From: VYFG01 sp964403545
GTDB taxonomy: Bacteria; Pseudomonadota; Gammaproteobacteria; Arenicellales; Poriferihabitantaceae
Assembly: GCA_964403545.1 (NCBI GenBank)
Contig: CAYOGN010000122.1
Location: forward strand, 1 to 8,004
Length of the DNA stretch: 8,004 nt
Direction: 5' to 3'
Positions 1-6,177 of this stretch are shown in pieces (the first letter of the stretch is position 1; every line of letters starts with the position of its first letter). The position numbers were made by a program, and so were the translations under genes. The notes under the pieces were generated by a model. It did no database searches. It was not told the DNA's origin and saw nothing but the letters and a program-made list of their open reading frames with translations.

Positions 1-474
1 CAGTAATTTTCGAAACCGCTGCCGTCCTGCGCTATCATCTTCAACTTGCTCGCCCCTTGCCGGAGGCAACAGGAGGTCCAGAATTTTTTCCTCCGCAGCA
101 TCTTCGGCGTGGGCTTTTACTTTTTCAACAGCCTGCTCCCGGGTCATCTTCAACGACATATCCATCAGATCACGAATGATTGAATCCACCTCACGACCAA
201 CATATCCGACTTCAGTGAACTTGGTCGCTTCTACCTTGATAAACGGCGCCCTCGCCAGTTTTGCCAATCGACGGGCGATTTCAGTTTTACCCACGCCTGT
301 TGGGCCAATCATAAGAATATTTTTTGGTGTAATCTCGGCTCGCAGTTCCGGCTCAATCTGCATTCGTCTCCAGCGGTTCCGTAGCGCAATAGCCACAGCA
401 CGCTTGGCGTCTTTCTGCCCGACAATATGCTTATCGAGCTCCTCAACGATTTCCCGGGGTGTCATTTCAGTCAT
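1..474 (-). CDS. hslU: HslU, ATPase/unfoldase subunit of the HslUV protease (5' part only)
   Basis: This is the AAA+ ring that unfolds substrates using ATP and feeds them into the HslV peptidase in the cytoplasm. The 158 visible residues match the start of the family closely: the N-terminus MTEMTPREIV resembles the E. coli start MSEMTPREIV, the Walker A motif GPTGVGKT lies at residues 57-64 (Lys63), and the pore-loop motif GYVG at 90-93 (Tyr91). The visible part ends early in the family's intermediate (I) domain; Walker B, sensor and C-terminal docking segments lie outside the window. The ATG at 474 overlaps the hslV stop codon as ATGA, so the two are probably translationally coupled. A second in-frame ATG at 465 is possible, but the first fits the family better. 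The gene runs off the left edge; no frameshift or stop is seen. Confidence 0.97.
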   Translation of the reverse strand, partial: MTEMTPREIVEELDKHIVGQKDAKRAVAIALRNRWRRMQIEPELRAEITPKNILMIGPTGVGKTEIARRLAKLARAPFIKVEATKFTEVGYVGREVDSIIRDLMDMSLKMTREQAVEKVKAHAEDAAEEKILDLLLPPARGEQVEDDSAGRQRFRKLL

Positions 475-1055
475 TTATCACTCTCATTGCCTGAGTCATT
501 GCCTGAGTCGGCTGATCCATAATCCAGGCTTTCAATGGTCAGATGATCGTTGGTATAAATACAAATCTGCCCGGCGATTCCCAAACTTTTCTCTACGATT
601 TCCTTTGCAGACAGCCCGGTATTCTCGATAAGCGCCAGGGCTGCTGCCTTTGCGTAGTCTCCCCCGGAACCAATTGCCATCACCCCCTGCTCAGGCTCAA
701 TTACATCTCCGTTGCCGGAAATGATCAGTGATGCCTCTTTGTCGGCCACGGCAAGTAATGCCTCCAGTCGTCTCAGCATCCTGTCGGTACGCCAATCTTT
801 CGCGAGTTCCACAGCTGCACGCACCAGTTGTCCCTGGTGTTTTTCCAGTTTTCCTTCGAATCGTTCAAACAGCGTAAATGCATCTGCTGTGCCGCCGGCG
901 AATCCGGCGAGAACCTGATCATGGTACAGGCGTCGCACCTTCCTTGCGTTACCTTTCATCATGGTATTACCGATGGAAACCTGGCCGTCTCCACCAATCA
1001 CTACCTGGTTATCTTTTCGAACCGACAATATTGTGGTTCCCCTAAATTGCTTCAT
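471..1055 (-). CDS. hslV: HslV, threonine peptidase subunit of the HslUV protease
   Basis: HslV is the proteasome-beta-like double-ring peptidase that degrades proteins unfolded by HslU. The 194-residue product starts MKQFRGTTILSVRK. By family knowledge the propeptide MKQFRG is removed and Thr7 becomes the catalytic N-terminal nucleophile. Conserved blocks are visible: GGDGQVS at 21-27, GNTMMKGNARKVRRLY, AGFAGGTADAFTLFERF, AVELAKDWRTDRMLRRLEAL and AIGSGGDYA. After the usual end of the family (around TIESLDY) there is an extra acidic and serine-rich tail, GSADSGNDSGNESDK, encoded partly by a 12-base tandem repeat. The next gene downstream is hslU, overlapping by 4 bases. A sigma-32-like promoter lies about 40 bases upstream. 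The start codon is fixed by the conserved N-terminal propeptide. Identification is very secure; the tail is the only odd point. Confidence 0.98.
   Translation of the reverse strand: MKQFRGTTILSVRKDNQVVIGGDGQVSIGNTMMKGNARKVRRLYHDQVLAGFAGGTADAFTLFERFEGKLEKHQGQLVRAAVELAKDWRTDRMLRRLEALLAVADKEASLIISGNGDVIEPEQGVMAIGSGGDYAKAAALALIENTGLSAKEIVEKSLGIAGQICIYTNDHLTIESLDYGSADSGNDSGNESDK
484..507. repeat. 12-base direct tandem repeat (two units) in the 3' end of hslV
   Basis: The unit TCATTGCCTGAG occurs twice head to tail at 484-495 and 496-507, and the following TC continues the register. On the coding strand it keeps the frame and encodes a duplicated Ser-Gly-Asn-(Asp/Glu)-like segment in the HslV tail. 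It looks like a replication-slippage duplication in a tail under little constraint. Confidence 0.85.
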
Positions 1056-1093
1056 ATCCTGACTCTATTCAAATTCGATGGGGAGAAACTCTG

Positions 1094-1121
1094 CAATGAG
1101 GCCTAAACGTAGAATTTCAAG
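1094..1121 (-). promoter_or_regulatory. Probable heat-shock (sigma-32) promoter of hslVU
   Basis: Read on the minus strand, CTTGAAA (1121-1115) is a perfect match to the sigma-32 -35 element. After a 13-base spacer comes CCTCATTG (1101-1094), close to the -10 consensus CCCCATNT. The expected start of transcription is near 1087, about 30 bases before the hslV ATG. hslVU is a classic sigma-32 regulon member in E. coli, so position and sequence agree. Activity is inferred, not shown. Confidence 0.8.
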
Positions 1122-1162
1122 GCGTGCTGATATAGCGCAGATGTCCGGATGGTTCAAAAATT

Positions 1163-1621
1163 CTATTTAACAATTTTCAAATGAGACGCCGAACCCTGCC
1201 GGGACCCTTTCGATTCGGAGGCTCCTTCTTCGCGGCTCCGATCCGGGTCAGATGGCGGCGGTACCCCGGTGTTTTCGTCCTGGAATACAATCCCCTGACC
1301 ATTTTCACGGGCATAAATCGCCAGTACTGCCGGCATCGGCACCGTTATTTCCATCGTTATTCCTGAAAATCGGGCAGAACACCACATCAGCTCATTGCCA
1401 AGTTCCAGACCGGTAACAGATTTGGGATGGATATTCAAAACGATCTGGTTATCCTTGATGTACTGCCTTGGGACTTGCACCCCGTCATTGTCCGTTGCTA
1501 CCAGCATCTGTGGTGTAAAGCCGTTGTCCAGGGCCCACTCATAGATAGCTCTTACCAGATAGGGTTTTGTCGACTGCGAGTGCTCCGGTTTTTCACCCCC
1601 GCTATAGTTTGAGTTTCCCAT
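1163..1621 (-). CDS. sspB: SspB, ClpXP protease specificity-enhancing factor
   Basis: SspB is an adaptor that binds ssrA-tagged proteins and some other substrates and delivers them to ClpXP. In this 152-residue protein the folded substrate-binding domain spans about residues 19-115: KPYLVRAIYEW at 19-29, GVQVPRQYI, QIVLNIHPKSV, LELGNE, ARFSGI, and VLAIYARENGQG near 99-110. A flexible, hydrophilic linker rich in Ser, Gly, Glu, Arg and Pro follows. The last residues LKIVK (148-152) correspond to the ClpX-binding tail (LRVVK in E. coli). The N-terminus is about 10 residues longer than the E. coli protein, but this is the only suitable upstream ATG. It follows sspA as expected, except that a 168-bp palindromic element separates them and ends 29 bases before the start codon. 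No strong Shine-Dalgarno sequence is visible. Confidence 0.95.
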   Translation of the reverse strand: MGNSNYSGGEKPEHSQSTKPYLVRAIYEWALDNGFTPQMLVATDNDGVQVPRQYIKDNQIVLNIHPKSVTGLELGNELMWCSARFSGITMEITVPMPAVLAIYARENGQGIVFQDENTGVPPPSDPDRSREEGASESKGSRQGSASHLKIVK

Positions 1622-1650
1622 TTATCCGAATGCTTACGACGACCTGATAG

Positions 1651-1818
1651 TTAAGGAACCTCTGAACAAGTCATGCCCGATCAATTTGAGTCCAGAATAA
1701 TCAATATCTGCGTTAAAAAATCTCTGAATAGCCCTGCTATTGCTACGATTTTTTGCCTTGATCTTAATCATTCTGACTCTCATCTTGCTTCACCCAGACT
1801 TGTTCAGAGGCTCCTTAA
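1651..1818. mobile_element. 168-bp palindromic MITE-like element between sspA and sspB
   Basis: The outer 22 bases at 1651-1672 and 1797-1818 are inverted repeats with one mismatch; the left arm reads TTAAGGAACCTCTGAACAAG. Symmetry continues inward around a centre at about 1734: CAGAAT (1693-1698) with ATTCTG (1770-1775), AAAAAATC (1715-1722) with GATTTTTT (1747-1754), and AATAGC (1727-1732) with GCTATT (1736-1741). The whole segment can therefore fold into one long imperfect hairpin. Both ends carry TTAA, which could be a target duplication or part of the ends. No transposase is encoded and I see no credible gene inside. This fits a non-autonomous miniature inverted-repeat element mobilised in trans. 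The parent IS family cannot be assigned here, though an IS5-type element is a candidate. Its RNA hairpin lies between two genes normally co-transcribed. Confidence 0.8.
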
Positions 1819-1855
1819 GTCGAATACGGCGTTAGAAATTTGGTCCGTCGAACTC

Positions 1856-2491
1856 TTAACGAAGTTCGATTTCCTGTTCGCTCAGACTATTATGAAATGC
1901 GGGTCTTTTAAACAGGCTTTCACCGTATTCGATCAGCGGCAAGGCCTGCTTCGGAAGTTCAACACCCAAAATGGGTAAGCGCCAAAGCAATGGTGCGAAA
2001 TACGCGTCAACCAGCGTGTAATCCGCTCCAAGGAAGTAAGGCTGGCCGGAAAAAATTGGCGATAAAGCCAGCAATCCGTCATGCAGGCTTTTTCGCAATG
2101 CAGCGGAGGGTTGCGGCGCACACGTTTCACCCAGATCACAGACTGGTTGCAACCAGTCCCTGGTTAAACGGGAAACAATCAGCCGGGTTTTCGCTCGGGT
2201 GATCGGATCCACTGGCATTAAAGGTGGGTGCGGAAATCGCTCATCAAGGTATTCGATAATCACCCACATATCGTAGAGCGCCACATCCCGATCGATCAGG
2301 GTCGGGGTTTCACCATAAGGATTGTATTCGCCAATCTTTGAGGGGTCGTCGTGTGCGGAAATATACTCCACACCGAATTCGATACCTTTTTCCAGCAATA
2401 CTATCCGGCAACAATGGCTAAACACGTCCAGCGGACCGGACAGAAGAGTCATTGCGGACCGCTTGTCCGACAGGGGCAGAGTAGCATTCAT
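1856..2491 (-). CDS. sspA: SspA, stringent starvation protein A (RNA polymerase-associated, GST fold)
   Basis: SspA binds RNA polymerase and influences transcription in stationary phase and starvation, acid tolerance and virulence gene expression in studied relatives. The 211-residue protein has a thioredoxin-like N-terminal GST domain (about residues 12-94, starting KRSAMTLLSGPLDVFSH) and an all-helical C-terminal domain (PYFLGADYTLVDAYFAPLLWRLP at about 151-173). The family signature YLDERFPHPPLMPV is at 81-94 and contains the Pro-His-Pro surface patch (87-89) known to matter for function in E. coli SspA. Length matches the family (212 in E. coli). It lies 30 bases downstream of petC, so it is probably carried on the petABC transcript. 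The start at 2491 gives an N-terminus similar to the family; Met14 is a less likely alternative. Confidence 0.97.
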   Translation of the reverse strand: MNATLPLSDKRSAMTLLSGPLDVFSHCCRIVLLEKGIEFGVEYISAHDDPSKIGEYNPYGETPTLIDRDVALYDMWVIIEYLDERFPHPPLMPVDPITRAKTRLIVSRLTRDWLQPVCDLGETCAPQPSAALRKSLHDGLLALSPIFSGQPYFLGADYTLVDAYFAPLLWRLPILGVELPKQALPLIEYGESLFKRPAFHNSLSEQEIELR

Positions 2492-2521
2492 AACCAGCGC
2501 CGTGAATTTAACTCCACGCTT

Positions 2522-3265
2522 TTAATGAACGTCACGCCAATATTCCTTCTTCAGCAAATATGCCAAAACTCCAAAGACCCCCAGGAACATCAAAGTCCAG
2601 ATACCATACTTGACTCGAACCATGCGGGCGGGCTCCCCCATGTAGTACAGGAAATTGGTCAAATCACGCATCGCATGATCAAACTCTTCCGTGCTCATTA
2701 TACCGGGCGTTATCATTTCAAATCGATCAAAGACTTCATGCTCATTGCCGTCATGGTCTTTTTCGGTCTTGAAAACAGCCTTCTGTATTCCCTGGAGCTC
2801 ATACAGAACGTGAGGCATGGCGACATTTGGGAAAACCAGATTATTCCAGCCACTCGCCGTAGTCGGATCAATATAGAATTTTCTCATATAACTATACAGC
2901 CATTCGGGATCACGAAGTTTGCCTATCAGCGATAAGTCCGGTGGTGGCACGCCAAACCATTCTTCTCCTGCCTGAACCGACATAGTAGTGGTCATCACAT
3001 CACCAATTTTGCCGCCGGTAAATATCATGTTTTCCTGCACCAGTTCTTCAGGGATTTCCAGATCCTTTGCCATCCTGTTATAACGCATGAATTTCGCGCT
3101 GTGGCACGACATACAATAATTTACAAACAGTTTGGCCCCATTTTGTAGCGATACCTTGTCCCGAAGCGAAACCTCAACATAGTCCAGCGCTCCACCGGAA
3201 GCGGAGGATGCAAAAGCGATAGCCGGGCTGGTAATCAGCGCCAGAGCGAGTATTAGCTTTTTCAT
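2522..3265 (-). CDS. petC: Cytochrome c1 subunit of the cytochrome bc1 complex
   Basis: This is the c-type haem subunit that passes electrons from the Rieske protein to soluble cytochrome c on the periplasmic side of the inner membrane. The 247-residue product has a Sec signal peptide (MKKLILALALITSPAIAFA, cleavage likely about residue 19) and a single haem-binding CMSCH at 51-55. The family block GVPPPDLSLI is at 105-114. NVAMPHVL holds Met150, the probable sixth haem ligand. A C-terminal anchor helix lies at about 221-238, followed by the charged end KKEYWRDVH. Its ATG overlaps the petB stop codon by one base (TAATG), with a good Shine-Dalgarno sequence GAGGG at 3277-3273, seven bases before the start. 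It is the standard short bacterial type, not fused to cytochrome b. Confidence 0.97.
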   Translation of the reverse strand: MKKLILALALITSPAIAFASSASGGALDYVEVSLRDKVSLQNGAKLFVNYCMSCHSAKFMRYNRMAKDLEIPEELVQENMIFTGGKIGDVMTTTMSVQAGEEWFGVPPPDLSLIGKLRDPEWLYSYMRKFYIDPTTASGWNNLVFPNVAMPHVLYELQGIQKAVFKTEKDHDGNEHEVFDRFEMITPGIMSTEEFDHAMRDLTNFLYYMGEPARMVRVKYGIWTLMFLGVFGVLAYLLKKEYWRDVH

Positions 3266-4491
3266 TAACTAACCCTCTCTGGCACAGGTTTGGTTTTGTC
3301 CATCTTGCTGTATATCGGCATCAACAGGAAGAATGCGAAATATAGTGCAGTAAATATCTGCGCCAGCAGGGTACGGGATCCTCCCGGTGGCTGAGTACCG
3401 AGATAACCAAGAATGACGAAGGAAACCACAAATATGGCCAGCCAGGTCTTGAACATCCAGCCTTTGTAACGAATGGATTTGACCGGGCTTCGATCCAGCC
3501 AGGGCAGAAAGAAAAATACCGCTATCGAGGCAAACATGGCCAGAACACCCCACACCTGGGTTCCAAAGGCGCTGGGTACTGCGCGTAAAATTGCGTAGTA
3601 CGGTGTGAAGTACCACACTGGCGCAATATGGTCCGGGGTTTTTAGCGGGTTAGCGGGCTCGTAATTCGGTTGTTCGATGAAATAGCCACCCATTTCCGGG
3701 AGAAAAAAGACAATCGCCATAAAAATAGCCATGAATACTACGGTACCCAGGATATCCTTAACCGTGTAGTAGGGATGGAAGGGAATGCCGTCAGCAGGCG
3801 CATCCTCGCTCCAGTTATTGCCCTTCGGCCCTTTTTTGATCTCTATTCCGTCCGGGTTGTTGGAGCCCACTTTGTGAAGCGCCACGATATGCAGGAAAAC
3901 CAGCCCGACCAGAATAAACGGCACCAGGTAGTGAAAGGCATAAAACCGGTTCAGGGTAATATCTGAAATCACATAATCGCCGCGAATCCACTCGGATAAT
4001 GCGCCGCCGATGACGGGCAGGGTTTCAAACAGGTTAACAATTACCTGGGCACCCCAATATGACATCTGTCCCCAGGGGAGCAGGTAGCCGAAAAACGCCG
4101 TAGCCATCATCGCAAGAAAAATGATCATGCCAATAATCCAGATCAGCTCTCGAGGGTTCCGGTAGGAACCATACAGCAACCCACGAAACATATGCAGGTA
4201 AATGACAATGAAAAACATCGACGAACCGGTGGAATGCATATACCGCACAAACCAGCCTCCCCATACATCGCGCATTATGTACTCCACCGAAGCAAACGCA
4301 AGTTCAGCGTCGGGTTTGTAATTCATGGCCAGCAGTACACCGGTAACGATTTGTAAAATCAGAACCGCCAGCGCGAGGCTACCGAAAAAATACCAGAAAT
4401 TAAAATTCCGCGGCGCATAGTATTCGCTCAAATGCTCCTTGAAGACTTTGGTTGCCGGGAATCTGTCGTCCAGCCAGGTCATAAAACGCAT
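3265..4491 (-). CDS. petB: Cytochrome b subunit of the cytochrome bc1 complex
   Basis: This is the integral membrane core of quinol:cytochrome c oxidoreductase, holding haems bL and bH and the Qo and Qi quinone sites. The 408-residue protein carries the four haem-ligand histidines with the canonical spacing of 14: His86/His100 in helix B and His187/His201 in helix D. By position, 86 and 187 serve bL and 100 and 201 serve bH. The Qo-site motif is PVWY at 291-294 instead of the mitochondrial PEWY; this variant is known in gamma- and betaproteobacteria. About eight hydrophobic segments are visible, the last near 375-394. It is a full-length b-type protein, not split b6/subunit IV. It starts with ATG overlapping the petA stop (TGATG), nine bases after a strong GGAGG (4505-4501). 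Confidence 0.98.
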   Translation of the reverse strand: MRFMTWLDDRFPATKVFKEHLSEYYAPRNFNFWYFFGSLALAVLILQIVTGVLLAMNYKPDAELAFASVEYIMRDVWGGWFVRYMHSTGSSMFFIVIYLHMFRGLLYGSYRNPRELIWIIGMIIFLAMMATAFFGYLLPWGQMSYWGAQVIVNLFETLPVIGGALSEWIRGDYVISDITLNRFYAFHYLVPFILVGLVFLHIVALHKVGSNNPDGIEIKKGPKGNNWSEDAPADGIPFHPYYTVKDILGTVVFMAIFMAIVFFLPEMGGYFIEQPNYEPANPLKTPDHIAPVWYFTPYYAILRAVPSAFGTQVWGVLAMFASIAVFFFLPWLDRSPVKSIRYKGWMFKTWLAIFVVSFVILGYLGTQPPGGSRTLLAQIFTALYFAFFLLMPIYSKMDKTKPVPERVS

Positions 4492-5084
4492 CAGGCCACC
4501 CCTCCGTCTTCGCCGATCAGCAGCAAGCTGTCTGAAAGATACTGGTGCGGTGGTACCACCAGATTGGACGGTGCCGGCACACCGCTGAATACACGACCCG
4601 ACAAATCAAATTTTGAACCATGACAGGCACAAAAAAATCCGCCTTTCCAGTTATCGTCAAATGAAACCGCACCGATCTCGGGCTGATACTGGGGTGAACA
4701 ACCAAGGTGGGTGCAAATTCCAACCAACACCAGAATATCTTCCTTGATTGAACGATGAATATTCTGGGCATAGTCCGGTTGTTGCTGGTTCTGGGAATCC
4801 GGATCGAGCAATATATCATTCAAACTCGGCAGAGTATCGAGGGTTTCCTGGGAGCGGTTGATAACCCAGACCGGCTTACCACGCCATTTAACGATTAGTT
4901 GCTGCCCGGCCTCAAGTTTGCTGATATCAACTTCAACAGGAGCGCCCGCAGCTTTCGCTTTTTCGCTGGGAGCCATACTTCCGGCAAACGGTACCGCCAT
5001 GCCTACGACACCTGCAAGACCAACGCCAGTGGTCGCTATGGTCAACAAACGACGTCGCTTGTTATCCACATGATTGTCAGTCAT
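4491..5084 (-). CDS. petA: Rieske iron-sulfur subunit of the cytochrome bc1 complex
   Basis: The Rieske protein takes the first electron from quinol at the Qo site and hands it to cytochrome c1. The 197-residue product begins with a Tat-type anchor: a twin-arginine stretch NKRRRLLT at 8-15 and a hydrophobic helix at about 16-37, which stays as the membrane anchor in this family. The cluster-binding boxes are CTHLGC at 124-129 (ligands Cys124, His126) and CACHGS at 152-157 (ligands Cys152, His155). Cys129 and Cys154 form the stabilising disulfide. It is the first gene of petABC. A clear GAGGT ribosome site lies at 5094-5090, five bases before the ATG. The extended -10 promoter at about 5199-5207 probably drives the operon. 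Confidence 0.98.
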   Translation of the reverse strand: MTDNHVDNKRRRLLTIATTGVGLAGVVGMAVPFAGSMAPSEKAKAAGAPVEVDISKLEAGQQLIVKWRGKPVWVINRSQETLDTLPSLNDILLDPDSQNQQQPDYAQNIHRSIKEDILVLVGICTHLGCSPQYQPEIGAVSFDDNWKGGFFCACHGSKFDLSGRVFSGVPAPSNLVVPPHQYLSDSLLLIGEDGGVA

Positions 5085-5089
5085 GTTTA

Positions 5090-5094
5090 ACCTC
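5090..5094 (-). promoter_or_regulatory. Ribosome binding site of petA
   Basis: GAGGT on the minus strand, five bases before the petA ATG, supports the chosen start, which also places the twin-arginine motif near the N-terminus. Confidence 0.7.
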
Positions 5095-5198
5095 TACAAA
5101 TGGAAAGTTATTTGGATTTACCCTAAAAGTCGATTAGCAGAATATATAAACATAATTTATTTGATATTCGACTGGGAACAGGGCCTGGAAAACGGCGG

Positions 5199-5207
5199 AT
5201 TATACCA
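5199..5207 (-). promoter_or_regulatory. Extended -10 promoter element for petABC
   Basis: Read toward petA, the sequence TGGTATAAT (5207-5199) is a perfect extended -10 element (TGN followed by TATAAT). A TTGCCA resembling a -35 box lies at 5230-5225, but 20 bases away, which is longer than the usual 16-18. Extended -10 promoters can work without a good -35. The expected start near 5192 would give a leader of roughly 110 bases before petA. Confidence 0.6.
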
Positions 5208-5324
5208 GAACACTGTATTTTGGGTGGCAATTTATATTTATATCTGCGCATCCACGCCTTGCTTATATGATCTAATTACAATTTTATAAATATCTGTATA
5301 TTTGCCAGCCATACGTGAAATGTG

Positions 5325-6140
5325 ATGAACATCAGAAACAAAATAGCCGTTGTTACCGGCGCTACAGGAGGCATAGGGTTTGCCACAGCCAGCGCACTGA
5401 TTGAAAGAAAAGTTGGTGGAATTGCCATCGTTGATCTTTCTAACCGGTGTGAGGACACCGCTGCGGAACTGAACAGTCAGGCAGGGGCGGATAAAGCATT
5501 ACCGTTTTGCGGTGACGTGACCGATCCGGAATTTCGCAAGCGGGTTTTCGATTCCATGAACGATACGTTTGGAGCAGTACAGATTTGCATTCCAGCAGCA
5601 GGTATCATTGCCGATTCACTTGCAGTCGCCATAAACAGGGAGAACAACCAGGTTGAACTTTACGATGAAAATATTTTTAGAAATGTGCTGGATGTCAATC
5701 TGGTACATCCAACATACTGGGCCATGGAAACCATTGCGGGAATAGCGCGGCAACGAACCCAGGATGGATTGAAGAAGTGGGCTCCGGAAGAAAAGACACA
5801 GGGCGTTATAATTTTTATCGGCTCTGTCTCTTCCCGTGGAAATCGCGGCCAGGTTGGATACGCAGCAGCAAAATCCGCCCTTAGTGCGGTAAGCGCTACG
5901 CTGAACCTGGAGGGGCTGTTTCATGGCGTGCAAAGCAAAATCGTGCACCCCGGATTCGTAAATACCCAAATGGTTGACACCATCGATCAGGACTATTTTG
6001 AAAAAAACCTGAAACCGCTTATCGGACTCGGGCGAAAAATTCAGCCCGGGGAAATCGCCGAAATAATATGTGCCATGATCGAGAACCCGGTCCTCAGCGG
6101 AGAAGTATGGGCCGACGCGAGCATGCTTCCCCTGGCATGA
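5325..6140 (+). CDS. Short-chain dehydrogenase/reductase (SDR), substrate unknown
   Basis: This is a classical-type NAD(P)-dependent oxidoreductase with a Rossmann fold. Residues are numbered from the ATG at 5325 (271 residues). The cofactor-binding motif TGATGGIG is at 11-18. Asp37 at the end of the second strand (AIVDLS) suggests NAD(H) rather than NADPH preference. The usual NNAG is replaced by PAAG (90-93). Asn125 (DVNL), Ser167 (IGSVSS), Tyr179 and Lys183 (YAAAK) complete the catalytic set. Extra residues between about 95-120 and 140-160 make it longer than FabG-type enzymes (about 245). A GTG one codon upstream (5322) is an equally open start; no clear Shine-Dalgarno site decides between them. 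The substrate cannot be inferred from the neighbours. A cytoplasmic location is expected, as no signal peptide is seen. Confidence 0.88.
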   Translation: MNIRNKIAVVTGATGGIGFATASALIERKVGGIAIVDLSNRCEDTAAELNSQAGADKALPFCGDVTDPEFRKRVFDSMNDTFGAVQICIPAAGIIADSLAVAINRENNQVELYDENIFRNVLDVNLVHPTYWAMETIAGIARQRTQDGLKKWAPEEKTQGVIIFIGSVSSRGNRGQVGYAAAKSALSAVSATLNLEGLFHGVQSKIVHPGFVNTQMVDTIDQDYFEKNLKPLIGLGRKIQPGEIAEIICAMIENPVLSGEVWADASMLPLA

Positions 6141-6177
6141 GAATCTGACAACCAGACCATATAATGTAAACAAAGTT

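Larger units (their letters stand above)
5085..5324. other. AT-rich divergent intergenic region between petA and the dehydrogenase gene
   Basis: These 240 bases separate the leftward petABC-sspAB unit from the rightward genes and should hold both promoters. The strand facing petA has an extended -10 sequence, annotated separately. For the plus strand only weak candidates are visible, for example TTGCTT at 5259-5264 followed about 17-19 bases later by a TA-rich TTTTATAA stretch; I do not call it as a promoter. No hairpin terminator, tRNA or credible small gene was seen. Confidence 0.6.

Noticed and set aside
176..631. 151-codon plus-strand open frame opposite hslU and hslV
   Set aside because: It is a shadow of the conserved minus-strand genes.
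1122..1162. Terminator after sspB
   Set aside because: Only a 3-4 base stem around GCTGATATAGC is visible and it lacks a following T run on the minus strand.
1673..1978. 101-codon plus-strand open frame starting inside the palindromic element
   Set aside because: It crosses from the element into the antisense of sspA; its composition and lack of any transposase motif argue against a gene.
2351..2935. 194-codon plus-strand open frame opposite petC and the start of sspA
   Set aside because: It is antisense to well-supported genes, shows no recognisable domain, and the minus-strand proteins are full length and conserved.
6145..6165. TATAAT at 6160-6165 with CTGACA at 6145-6150 as a promoter for phhB
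   Set aside because: The spacing between the two boxes is 9 bases, far too short, and nothing like a -35 is found at 16-18 bases; the -10 match alone in a short gap is weak.
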